Source of the DNA: Agromyces humatus
GTDB lineage: Bacteria; Actinomycetota; Actinomycetes; Actinomycetales; Microbacteriaceae
Direction of reading: 5' to 3'
DNA length: 64,000 bases
Assembly: GCF_021228295.1 (NCBI RefSeq)
Contig: NZ_JAJQPD010000008.1
Coordinates: 62,001 to 126,000, forward strand
Position 1 is the first letter of the stretch, and each line of letters starts with the position of its first letter. The notes beneath the pieces are model-generated. The model was given only the letters and a program-made list of their open reading frames with translations, did not search any database and had not been told where the DNA came from. A program made the translations under genes and the position numbers. Below, in pieces: positions 25,552-33,634 of the stretch.

Positions 25552-26754
25552 TCAGAGAAATCAGCACCCATCATCGAGGCCACCCTCCCGGTGGTCGGAG
25601 CGAACATCAACGAGATCGCCGAGCGCTTCTACCGGCACCTGTTCGAGACCCATCCCGAACTGCTCGACGGGATCTTCAATCGGGGCAACCAGGCCGACGG
25701 CCATCAGCAGCAGGCGCTTGCGGGCTCCGTTGCCGCGTTCGCGACCATGTTGGTCGACAACCCCGGGCAACTGCCCGAGTCGCTCCTCTCACGCATCAGC
25801 CACAAGCACGTGTCACTGGGCATCAAGCCCGAGCAATACGAAGTCGTCCACGACCACCTGTTCTGGGCCATCGTCGATGTCCTGGGCGACGCCGTCACCC
25901 CCGAGGTCGCGGCCGCCTGGGAGGAGGTCTACTGGCTCATGGCCAACACCCTGATCAACTTGGAGCGCGGCCTCTACGATGCCGTGGGCGTCGCCCCCGA
26001 CACCATCTGGCGCACGTGGCGGCTGGTCCAGCGCATTCAGGAGACCGACGACGTCGTCACGTTCGTCGTCGAACGCACCGACGAGCGCGACGTCCTGCCA
26101 TCGCTGCCAGGTCAGTACGTCACGCTGCAGATGCCGATGCCCGACGGCACCCGCCAGCCGCGCCAGTACAGCCTCACCCGGGCCGACGACGGACACCATC
26201 GCTGGTTCGCCGTCAAGCGGATCACGGGCGCGGGCAGTCCCGACGGGGAAGTATCCAACCTGCTGCACACGGCGGCGAAGGTCGGCGACGAGGTCGTGCT
26301 GTCCGCACCGTTCGGCGATGTCGTCCTCGACACCTCCGACCGGCCCGTGGTCTTGGCCAGCGCTGGAATCGGTGTGACCCCCATGGCCGGCATCCTCTCG
26401 CACCTGGCCCAATCCCGCTCGGGCCGTGAGGTCATGTTCCTGCACGCGGGAACGTCACCGGACTCCTATGCACTGCGAAACCAGGTGCAGGAGGATCTCG
26501 GAACGCTGCCGCAGGCGGGCATGGTGACCTGGTACGAGCGCGACCTGGATTCCGGTCCGGGCTCCGGTGACGAGCGTGCCGGCTTCATGGACCTCACCGA
26601 CGTCGAACTTCCCGCCGACGCCGTCTACTTCCTCTGCGGGCCGCTCCCGTTCATGCAGGTGGTCCGCCAACAGCTCCTCGGTCTGGGCGTGTCGCCCAGG
26701 GACATCCAGTACGAGGTCTTCGGCCCCGACCTCTGGCAGGCCGACTACGAGTAG
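25546..26754 (+). CDS. hmp: Flavohemoglobin, nitric oxide dioxygenase
   Basis: The 402-residue protein is a full classical Hmp. Its globin domain (1-140) has Y29 and proximal H88 (H-K-H-V-S-L-G-I-K-P-E-Q-Y). The FAD domain has R-Q-Y-S-L-T (about 205) and the NAD domain ends in F-L-C-G-P-L-P-F-M and Y-E-V-F-G-P. It detoxifies nitric oxide to nitrate with oxygen and NADH in the cytoplasm. It stands alone on the plus strand between minus-strand genes and is bracketed by 60-bp direct repeats, which suggests it was inserted. A second, diverged flavohemoprotein lies 1.2 kb to the left. Confidence 0.95.
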   Translation: MLSEKSAPIIEATLPVVGANINEIAERFYRHLFETHPELLDGIFNRGNQADGHQQQALAGSVAAFATMLVDNPGQLPESLLSRISHKHVSLGIKPEQYEVVHDHLFWAIVDVLGDAVTPEVAAAWEEVYWLMANTLINLERGLYDAVGVAPDTIWRTWRLVQRIQETDDVVTFVVERTDERDVLPSLPGQYVTLQMPMPDGTRQPRQYSLTRADDGHHRWFAVKRITGAGSPDGEVSNLLHTAAKVGDEVVLSAPFGDVVLDTSDRPVVLASAGIGVTPMAGILSHLAQSRSGREVMFLHAGTSPDSYALRNQVQEDLGTLPQAGMVTWYERDLDSGPGSGDERAGFMDLTDVELPADAVYFLCGPLPFMQVVRQQLLGLGVSPRDIQYEVFGPDLWQADYE

Positions 26755-26759
26755 CCGGT

Positions 26760-26792
26760 ACCGGGCAGGGCGACGATGAGCGGGTCGGTCAC
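26760..26792 (-). pseudogene. Eleven-codon 5' remnant of a 2-hydroxyacid dehydrogenase
   Basis: Reading leftward from a GTG at 26792, the first 11 codons give M-T-D-P-L-I-V-A-L-P-G, matching M-T-D-P-L-L-V-S-L-P-G of the gene at 24430-25371. The similarity stops near the hmp stop codon. It lies inside repeat copy B and is not functional. Confidence 0.7.
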
Positions 26793-26820
26793 GACTCGAT
26801 CCTCGTAGAGCGGATGCCGC
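26761..26820. repeat. Direct repeat copy B flanking hmp
   Basis: It matches 25340-25399 at 52 of 60 bases and begins six bases after the hmp stop codon. Confidence 0.85.
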
Positions 26821-26865
26821 GGGCCCCGCCCGCGCGTGTCACGGAAGCTGCTCGACCTGGGCGCG

Positions 26866-28395
26866 TCAACCAGCCCGCGGTTCGTAGCGGACGGGCGCGA
26901 ATGCCGCGGCGACGAGCGAACGCAGCGTCTCGAGGTCGCGTCCGATGAACCTCTGCGCGCGTGCCTGCACGAGCACGTTGCCGATCGCGGTCGCCTCGAC
27001 CGGGCCGGCGAGCACCGGCAGCCCGGCGCGGTCGGCGGTGCGCCGGCACAGCAGCTCGTTCAGGGCCCCGCCGCCGACGATGTGGATCGTCTCGACATCG
27101 ACGCCCGACAGGATCGACGCGGTGCGAACCGCACCGGCGAACGCCTCGGCGAGGCTCTCGATGATCGACCGCGCGAACTCGGCACGACTCGCGGGTGCGG
27201 CGACGCCGTGCTCGGCGCACCACTCGGCGATACGGCCGGGCAGGTCGCCGGGAGCGAGGAAGCGCGGGTCGTTCGCGTCGAAGATCGAGATCGGCGAGGT
27301 GACGGATGCCGCGGCCGCGAGCAACGCGCTGAGCTCGACGGTCTCGCCCTCGCGTTCCCACTGCCGCACCGACTCGCTGAGCAGCCAGAGGCCCATGACG
27401 TTGTGCAGGAATCGCACACGCCCATCGACGCCGCCCTCGTTCGTGAAGTTCGCCTCGCGGGCCGCATCGGTCGTGACCGGATGTTCGAGTTCGACGCCGA
27501 CGAGCCCCCACGTGCCGCACGAGATGTAGGCGGCCGTCTCGGCCCGCATCGGCACGGCGACGACCGCCGATGCGGTGTCGTGCGATCCGACCGCGACGAC
27601 CTCGACGCCGTCCGGCGCGCCCAGCTCGGCGGCGACGCTCGACCTCAGGGCGCCGATTGGCTCACCTGGGCTGATGAGCGGCGCGAAGACGGATGCCGGA
27701 AACCCGAGCCGCGCGATGAGCTCGTCGTCCCACTCACCCGACTCCACGCCCACGAGTCCCGTCGTCGACGCATTCGTGCGCTCGGAGAGCTTCGCCCCGG
27801 TGAGCTGATAGGCGATGAGGTCGGGCACGAGCAGCAGCGAATCGGCCAGGTCGAGACATCCGCCGTCGCGTTCCGCGGCGAGCTGGTAGAGCGTGTTGAA
27901 CGGAAGGAACTGCAGCCCGTTGCGGCGGTACAGCTCCGCGAACGGCACGATCGCGTGCACGGCCTCGGCACCGCCCGCGGTGCGGCGGTCGCGGTAGTGG
28001 AACGGTTCGCCGAGCATCCGGTCGCCCCGGATCAGCGCGTAGTCGACGGCCCACGAGTCGATGCCGATGCTTGCGACGTCGGGGGCGGCGCGAAGCGCCT
28101 CGCCCAGCCCCGCGAGCACGCTGCCGTACAGGCCCGTGAGATTCCAATGCAGCCCCGAGGCGAGCCGCACCGGGTTGTTCTGGAAGCGCGCGACGGATCG
28201 AAGCTCGAGCGTGCCCGCGCCGCGGCCGTCGACGTGGCCGAGCATCACCCGACCGCTCGTCGCCCCGAGGTCGACGGCCGCGACGGTGCCGTGCGTTGAG
28301 GAGCGACGAAGGTGCGTCTCGAAACCCGGTTGCGTCGTGTTTCGAGACGCGTCCTCCTTCGTCGGGCGCTCCTCAACCCGCGGCTGCTCGGTCAT
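26866..28395 (-). CDS. rhaB: L-rhamnulose kinase
   Basis: The 509-residue FGGY-family kinase phosphorylates L-rhamnulose at C1. Family marks are V-A-A-V-D-L-G-A-T-S-G-R-V (38-50), I-G-I-D-S-W-A-V-D-Y, G-S-H-D-T-A-S-A and I-H-I-V-G-G-G-A-L-N. ATG 28395 overlaps the rhaD stop by four bases, fixing the start. The leader is odd. Residues about 7-34, lying before the first kinase strand, are encoded by an inverted pair of an interspersed repeat (28295-28377). Other rhamnulokinases begin just a few residues before the A-A-V-D-L-G strand. The extension is in frame and has no stop, so function is probably kept. It is the last gene of the rhamnose operon. Confidence 0.93.
   Translation of the reverse strand: MTEQPRVEERPTKEDASRNTTQPGFETHLRRSSTHGTVAAVDLGATSGRVMLGHVDGRGAGTLELRSVARFQNNPVRLASGLHWNLTGLYGSVLAGLGEALRAAPDVASIGIDSWAVDYALIRGDRMLGEPFHYRDRRTAGGAEAVHAIVPFAELYRRNGLQFLPFNTLYQLAAERDGGCLDLADSLLLVPDLIAYQLTGAKLSERTNASTTGLVGVESGEWDDELIARLGFPASVFAPLISPGEPIGALRSSVAAELGAPDGVEVVAVGSHDTASAVVAVPMRAETAAYISCGTWGLVGVELEHPVTTDAAREANFTNEGGVDGRVRFLHNVMGLWLLSESVRQWEREGETVELSALLAAAASVTSPISIFDANDPRFLAPGDLPGRIAEWCAEHGVAAPASRAEFARSIIESLAEAFAGAVRTASILSGVDVETIHIVGGGALNELLCRRTADRAGLPVLAGPVEATAIGNVLVQARAQRFIGRDLETLRSLVAAAFAPVRYEPRAG
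28295..28377. repeat. Interspersed repeat pair (inverted) inside rhaB
   Basis: The left arm GTTGAGGAGC...GCGTCTCGAAAC (28295-28325) and right arm GTTTCGAGACGC...GCTCCTCAAC (28339-28377) are inverted copies around a 13-base loop. The inner 12 bases pair perfectly. The same repeat type occurs at 52230, 52954, 53136 and 55426. Confidence 0.85.
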
Positions 28396-30449
28396 CGCAG
28401 GAAGGCCGCCGCGACACCCGCGTCGACCGGGACGTGCAGGCCGGTGGTGTGGCTGAGCTCGGGGCCGGTGAGCACGAACACCGCGTTCGCGACGTGCTCG
28501 GGGAGCACCTCGCGCTTGAGGATCGTGCGCTGGGCGTAGAACGTGCCGAGGTCCTCCTCTTCGATGCCGTAGGTCTTGGCGCGGTTCGCGCCCCATCCGC
28601 TCGCGAAGATGCCCGAGCCGCGCACGACGCCGTCGGGATTGATGCCGTTGACCTTGATGCCGTATTCGCCGAGCTCGACCGCGAGCAGGCGCACCTGGTG
28701 GGCCTGGTCGGCCTTCGTCGCCGAGTAGGCGATGTTGTTCGGGCCGGCGAACACCGAGTTCTTCGAGGAGATGTAGATGATGTCGCCGCCGAGGCCCTGG
28801 TCGATCAAGACGCGGGCGGCGGCCTTCGACACGAGGAACGAGCCCTTGGCCATCACGTCGTGCTGCAGGTCCCAGTCGGCCTCGGTCGTCTCGAGGAGCG
28901 GCTTCGAGAGCGACAGGCCCGCGTTGTTCACCACGAGGTCGAGCCCGCCGAAGGCGAGCACCGCGTCGTCGATCGCGGCCTGCACCGCCGCGGCGTCCGT
29001 CACATTCGCCTGCACGCCGATCGCGACATCGGTATCGCCGAGCTCGGCGGCCGCAGCCTGCGCCTTCTCGAGGTCGAGGTCGGCGATGACGACGCACGCG
29101 CCCTCGGCCGCGAGGCGGGCGGCGATGGCCTTGCCGATGCCCGAGGCGGCGCCAGTGACGAGCGCGACGCGGGTCGCGTGCGTCTTGGGCTTCGGCATGC
29201 GCTGCAGCTTGGCCTCCTCGAGCGCCCAGTACTCGATGCGGAACTTCTCGTCATCACTGATCGGCGCGTAGGTCGAGACCGACTCGGCGCCGCGCATCAC
29301 GTTGATCGCGTTCACGTAGAACTCGCCGGCCACGCGCGCGGTCTGCTTGTTCGCACCGAACGAGAACATGCCCACACCGGGAACGAGCACGATGGCCGGG
29401 TCGGCACCGCGGATCGCGGGCCAACTGCCGGTCGAGCCCGTCGAAACCGCGTGGGCGTCGTAGTACGTCTGGTAGTCGGCGCGGTACTGCTCGTGCAGCT
29501 CCTTCAGGCGGGCGATGCTCTCCTCGACGCTCGCCGAAGCCGGCAGGTCGAGCACGAGCGGCTTGACCTTGGTGCGCAGGAAGTGGTCGGGGCAGCTCGT
29601 GCCGAGCGCGGCCAGCGGGGCGAGCTTCTCGCGGGAGCAGAACTCGAGCACCACGTCGGCGTCGGTGAAGTGGCCGACCTGCGGCCTGTCGTACGACGCG
29701 AGCCCGCGGATCGTCGGCGCAAGCGCGGCGGCCTTCGCGCGCCGCTCCACCTCGGGCAGCGCCTCGTAGCCGGGCACGACCGCGCCGAACGGGTCGGCCT
29801 TGCCGTGCTCGGCGAGGTAGGCCGCGGCGGTGTCGATGATCCAGAGCGAGTTGCGCTCGGACTCCTCTGACGTGCCGCCCCAGGCCGTGATGCCGTGGCC
29901 GCCGAGGATGCAGCCGATCGCCTGGGGGTTCGCCGCCTTGATCCCGGCGATGTCGAGACCGAGCTGGAACCCGGGTCGACGCCACGGCACCCACACGACC
30001 CTGTCGCCGAAGATCTTCGCGGTGAGCTCCTCGCCGTCGGCGGAGGTCGCGATCGCGATCCCCGTGTCGGGGTGCAGATGGTCGACGTGCGCGGCATTGA
30101 CGAGGCCGTGCATGGCCGTGTCGATCGACGGCGCCGCGCCGCCCTTGCCGTGCAGCGTGTAGTCGAACGCGGCGACCATCTCGTCCTCGCGCTCGACGCC
30201 GGGGTAGACCGCCACGAGGTCGCGCAGGCGGTCGAGCCGCAGTACCGCGAGGCCCTGCTCGGTGAGCGTGCCGAGGTCGCCGCCCGAGCCCTTCACCCAC
30301 ATCAGCTCGACCGGCTCACCCGTGACGGGATCGGTCCCGGTGCCCTTCGCCGACGTGTTGCCGCCGGCGTAGTTCGTGTTCTTCGGGTCGGCACCGAGGC
30401 GGTTCGACCGCGCGATGAGGTCGGCAGCAGCCTGGTTCGTCATGGTCAT
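28392..30449 (-). CDS. rhaD: Bifunctional rhamnulose-1-phosphate aldolase / short-chain dehydrogenase
   Basis: The 685-residue protein has an N-terminal class II aldolase domain (about 1-390; H-L-H-P-D-T-G and G-G-H-G-I-T-A-W contain the likely metal-binding histidines). It cleaves L-rhamnulose-1-phosphate to dihydroxyacetone phosphate and L-lactaldehyde. A C-terminal short-chain dehydrogenase follows (about 430-685; V-T-G-A-A-S-G-I-G, N-N-A-G, Y-I-S-S-K, Y-S-A-T-K). This fused form (YuxG/RhaD type) probably processes the lactaldehyde. The frame overlaps both neighbours by four bases. It contains one full copy of each domain and no break. Confidence 0.94.
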   Translation of the reverse strand: MTMTNQAAADLIARSNRLGADPKNTNYAGGNTSAKGTGTDPVTGEPVELMWVKGSGGDLGTLTEQGLAVLRLDRLRDLVAVYPGVEREDEMVAAFDYTLHGKGGAAPSIDTAMHGLVNAAHVDHLHPDTGIAIATSADGEELTAKIFGDRVVWVPWRRPGFQLGLDIAGIKAANPQAIGCILGGHGITAWGGTSEESERNSLWIIDTAAAYLAEHGKADPFGAVVPGYEALPEVERRAKAAALAPTIRGLASYDRPQVGHFTDADVVLEFCSREKLAPLAALGTSCPDHFLRTKVKPLVLDLPASASVEESIARLKELHEQYRADYQTYYDAHAVSTGSTGSWPAIRGADPAIVLVPGVGMFSFGANKQTARVAGEFYVNAINVMRGAESVSTYAPISDDEKFRIEYWALEEAKLQRMPKPKTHATRVALVTGAASGIGKAIAARLAAEGACVVIADLDLEKAQAAAAELGDTDVAIGVQANVTDAAAVQAAIDDAVLAFGGLDLVVNNAGLSLSKPLLETTEADWDLQHDVMAKGSFLVSKAAARVLIDQGLGGDIIYISSKNSVFAGPNNIAYSATKADQAHQVRLLAVELGEYGIKVNGINPDGVVRGSGIFASGWGANRAKTYGIEEEDLGTFYAQRTILKREVLPEHVANAVFVLTGPELSHTTGLHVPVDAGVAAAFLR

Positions 30450-31612
30450 GCCCCCCAGCCGGCCTGCACGCCGCCGACGCGGTCGGCCGCGATCTGCGAG
30501 AGGTAGCCGGATGCCGCGAACGCGGCCATCGGGTCGGCGGCAAGGCCGCGCGACTCGCGCCAGTCGGCGAGGGCCGGGCGCACGTCGGTGTAGAACGCGT
30601 CCATGAAGACGCGGTTGGCCTCGAGCACATCACCCGACACCTGCGCGGCGCGCAGCGCCTCGGTGTCGACGAGCAGCGCCCGGGCGGTCATCTCCTGCAC
30701 GTTGAGCACGCTGCGGATCTGTCCGGGCACCTTGTCTTCCACGTTGTGGCACTGGTCGAGCATGAACGCCACGTCGGGGTGGTTGAAGCCGCCACCGCGG
30801 ATCACCTCGAAGATGATGCGGAAGAGCTGGAAGGGGTCGGCGGCGCCGACGATGAGGTCGTCGTCGGCGTAGAAGCGGGAGTTGAAGTCGAACGAGCCGA
30901 GCTTTCCGAGGCGCAGCAGCTGCATGACGATGAACTCGATGTTCGTGCCGGGCGCGTGGTGCCCGGTGTCGAGGCAGACCATGGCCTTGTCGCCGAGTGC
31001 GGCCACCTGTGCGTACGACGTGCCCCAATCCGGGACATCCGTGTGATAGAACGCCGGCTCGAAGAACTTGTACTCGAGCACGAGGCGCTGGTCGTCGCCG
31101 AGGCGCTCGTAGATCGTGGCGAGCGAGTCGTGCAGGCGGTCCTGTCGACCGCGCAGGTCGGCCTGGCCCGGGTAGTTCGAGCCCTCGGCGAGCCAGATCT
31201 TCAGGTCGCGGCTGCCGGTCGCGTGCATGACGTCGATGCACTCGAAGTGGTGGTCGATGGCTTTCTGTCGAACCGAGGCGTCCTCGTGAGTGAGGGCGCC
31301 GAACTTGTAGTCGTCGTCTTGGAAGGTGTTCGAGTTGATCGTGCCGAGCGCGACGCCGTGGTCTTCGGCGTGGCGGCGCAGGTCGTCGTAGCTGTCGACC
31401 TTGTCCCACGGGATGTGCAGCGCCACGATCGGTGCGAGCGCGGTGTACCGGTGCACCTGCGCGGCATCCGCGATCTTCTCGTAGGGATCGCGCGGGGTGC
31501 CCGGCGTCGCGAAGACCTTGAATCGGGTTCCCGAGTTGCCGAACGCCCACGAGGGGAGCTCGATCGACTGCAGCTCGAGCTGGTCGAGGACGGTCTGCGG
31601 AATGGTGCTCAC
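30446..31612 (-). CDS. rhaI: L-rhamnose isomerase
   Basis: The 388-residue TIM-barrel enzyme converts L-rhamnose to L-rhamnulose with a divalent metal. It matches the RhaI type of Gram-positive and pseudomonad clusters: H-I-P-W-D-K, I-N-S-N-T-F, L-E-Y-K-F-F-E-P-A-F-Y, C-L-D-T-G-H-H and D-F-N-S-R-F-Y-A-D-D-D. The start is the GTG at 31612, whose GTGA overlaps the mutarotase stop; no ATG in frame fits the family N-terminus. Its stop overlaps rhaD by four bases. Confidence 0.94.
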   Translation of the reverse strand: MSTIPQTVLDQLELQSIELPSWAFGNSGTRFKVFATPGTPRDPYEKIADAAQVHRYTALAPIVALHIPWDKVDSYDDLRRHAEDHGVALGTINSNTFQDDDYKFGALTHEDASVRQKAIDHHFECIDVMHATGSRDLKIWLAEGSNYPGQADLRGRQDRLHDSLATIYERLGDDQRLVLEYKFFEPAFYHTDVPDWGTSYAQVAALGDKAMVCLDTGHHAPGTNIEFIVMQLLRLGKLGSFDFNSRFYADDDLIVGAADPFQLFRIIFEVIRGGGFNHPDVAFMLDQCHNVEDKVPGQIRSVLNVQEMTARALLVDTEALRAAQVSGDVLEANRVFMDAFYTDVRPALADWRESRGLAADPMAAFAASGYLSQIAADRVGGVQAGWGA

Positions 31613-32010
31613 GAGTCGCTGCTTTCTGTTCTGGTGCCACTGCGGGCGGGGTCGGATGCCGCGTCGGCGACGACCGCGGCGAGCTGGTCTTCGAGGTGGA
31701 ACACCTCGGTGAGCCTGAGGAAGCCCTCGTCGGGCGGCACGTCGAGGTCGACGAAGAAGTCGGCCATCTCGGCCTGCCAGCGGGCATTCACGTCGGTGCC
31801 TGCCATCGCCGCCTGCGCCTCGACGATCGACGGCGTCTCGACGTAGCCGATGAGCAGTCCGTCGTCGCGAAGGAAGAGGGAGTAGTTGTTCCAGCCGGTC
31901 GCCTTGAGCGCCCGGAGCATGTCGGGCCACACGGCGGCATGGCGCTCGCGGTACTCGTCGATGCGCTCGGGTTTCACCTGGAGCTGGAAGCACACGCGTT
32001 CGAACGTCAT
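31609..32010 (-). CDS. rhaM: L-rhamnose mutarotase
   Basis: The 133-residue protein matches RhaM/RhaU: R-V-C-F-Q-L-Q-V-K-P-E-R-I-D-E-Y-R-E-R-H-A-A-V-W-P (catalytic H), G-W-N-N-Y-S-L-F-L and M-A-D-F-F-V. It interconverts the alpha and beta forms of L-rhamnose so the isomerase can use both. The tail after residue 110 is longer than usual by about 25 residues. ATG 32010 has GAGGTG five bases upstream and lies two bases past the stop of the preceding gene. Confidence 0.94.
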   Translation of the reverse strand: MTFERVCFQLQVKPERIDEYRERHAAVWPDMLRALKATGWNNYSLFLRDDGLLIGYVETPSIVEAQAAMAGTDVNARWQAEMADFFVDLDVPPDEGFLRLTEVFHLEDQLAAVVADAASDPARSGTRTESSDS

Positions 32011-32012
32011 GA

Positions 32013-33458
32013 TCACACCTCTCGGTAGTCGATGCCGAGCAGCGAGGCCGCAGCGCGGTAGTCGCCGGCACGGTGTCCGACCGACAGCGACCAGTGGTGA
32101 CCGATGCCGGTCGCCGACCACTCGTCGACCCACTCGCCGGGATCGCGGCCGAAGTCGACCCGACTGGTGGTATTGCCGATCTCGAGCAACGGCCCCGGCA
32201 CCACGATGCCCTCGGACGCCACGAAGGCGAGACCGCCGTCGCGATCCTGCCCGAGCCCCAGCAGCGTGACCGGGCCGGCCTGCACGTCGAACTCGACCGA
32301 GACGCCCCAGCCGCGCTTGCCGTGGTACACACCGAGTCCTCTGAGCAGCGGCTCGCGGGCCGACACCGCGAGGTGCGCGGGACCGTCGTGGCCCATCTCG
32401 ACCACCCCGTCCTCGAAGTTGAGCGCCTGGATCTCGCAGAACGACCCGCCGGCGCCGACGACCTGCGTCGCGAGCTGCGCGACCGTCGTGCGCAGCTCGT
32501 ACTCGCCCGTCGCGGGGATGCCCCGTGCCGTCAGCAGCGATGCCCCGAGGATCATCCCTGCGCCCAGCCGTTCGTGTTGCTCCCCGTCGAGTCCGCGATG
32601 GTAGTAGGCGAGCGAGTCGAGGTCGAAGTCCTCGACCAGGCGATCGAGCCCGACCGACACGCGGGCGCCCCAGGCGAAGTCCACGTCGTCGACGGTGTCG
32701 TCGAGCGTGAAGATCTCGCGGGCAAGGGACATCCGCTCGCTCGTCTCGGCGTCGGTGACCTGCTCGACCCGCACCCGCAGGTCATCGAACTCGAGCACCT
32801 CCACGTGCGACCCGAACGTAACGGGCAGCAGCGTGAGATCGGTCGACACGTCGAGCATGCCGGGGTACACGTGTCCCATGAGGCCGTGGCGCGCATGGCG
32901 CAGGGCCGCGCGCACGTGCGCGGCGTTGATCCAGCGCTCGATGCGCTGCCACGCCGACTCCTGGCGCAGCCAGCCCGAGACGCTGCGGAACGGGATGCCC
33001 GCGCGCCGGAACACGTTGCCGATCTCGGGCACGGGGCACTGCCCGCAGTACGCGAGCCACGCGCCGGTATCGAACGAGGCGTGGTCCATCTTCTCGGTCG
33101 GCTGCAGGTCGATCACCAGCACCGGCGTGTTCGCGCGCTGCGCGATCGGCAGCACCATCGACGACGTGAGGTAGGTCGTGAGGAACAGCACGATGAGGTC
33201 GCAGTCGGCCTGCCGCAGCCGCTCGGCGGCGACCGCGCCCTCCTGTGCGTCCGAGATGAACCCGACGTCGGTGACCTCGGCGTCCATCGCCTGGAATCGC
33301 TCGGACACGTAGCGGGCGGACTCCTGAAGCTGCGGCAGCAGGTCGGGGAACTGCGGCCAGTACGTGCCGAGGCCGCCGGCGACGAGGCCGATGCGCGGCT
33401 TCCGTCGCGCCTTCGGCGGCAGCAGGCCGCTCACGTCGCGTGCGGGTGCGTCGGTCAT
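32013..33458 (-). CDS. L-fucose/L-arabinose isomerase-family protein
   Basis: The 481-residue protein has the L-fucose isomerase-like two-domain fold: I-G-L-V-A-G-G-L-G-T-Y-W near the start, L-F-L-T-T-Y, D-L-Q-P, a central G-H-V-Y-P-G-M-L-D and a later E-I-Q-A-L-N-F-E-D with H-D-G-P-A-H. It belongs to the poorly characterised branch often found in actinobacterial rhamnose clusters. With RhaI present, its exact step is unclear; it may act on another 6-deoxysugar. ATG 33458 has AAGGAG nine bases upstream; ATG 33467 would abut that site. A strong hairpin at 33586-33624 separates it from the transport genes. Confidence 0.8.
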   Translation of the reverse strand: MTDAPARDVSGLLPPKARRKPRIGLVAGGLGTYWPQFPDLLPQLQESARYVSERFQAMDAEVTDVGFISDAQEGAVAAERLRQADCDLIVLFLTTYLTSSMVLPIAQRANTPVLVIDLQPTEKMDHASFDTGAWLAYCGQCPVPEIGNVFRRAGIPFRSVSGWLRQESAWQRIERWINAAHVRAALRHARHGLMGHVYPGMLDVSTDLTLLPVTFGSHVEVLEFDDLRVRVEQVTDAETSERMSLAREIFTLDDTVDDVDFAWGARVSVGLDRLVEDFDLDSLAYYHRGLDGEQHERLGAGMILGASLLTARGIPATGEYELRTTVAQLATQVVGAGGSFCEIQALNFEDGVVEMGHDGPAHLAVSAREPLLRGLGVYHGKRGWGVSVEFDVQAGPVTLLGLGQDRDGGLAFVASEGIVVPGPLLEIGNTTSRVDFGRDPGEWVDEWSATGIGHHWSLSVGHRAGDYRAAASLLGIDYREV

Positions 33459-33585
33459 GGTCGTCATCTCCTTCGTGATGTGGGCGGGGTCTGTCCACGG
33501 ATTCGGCAGCTCCGCACTGCGTGCGCGCGATTGAGCGCGACGCGGCGGAACTCCGAAACGGCGTACAGGCGGGTGCCTGGAGAGT

Positions 33586-33624
33586 GGGGCGGATGCCGCT
33601 GGCGCGGCTCGCGGCATCCGCCCC
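33586..33624. terminator. Stem-loop between rhamnose transport and catabolic genes
   Basis: GGGGCGGATGCCGC (33586-33599) and GCGGCATCCGCCCC (33611-33624) form a perfect 14-bp stem with an 11-base loop, 11 bp after the binding-protein stop. It could partly end transcription or stabilise the 5' transport mRNA. No T-run is seen. Confidence 0.65.
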
Positions 33625-33634
33625 GGTTCAGCGA

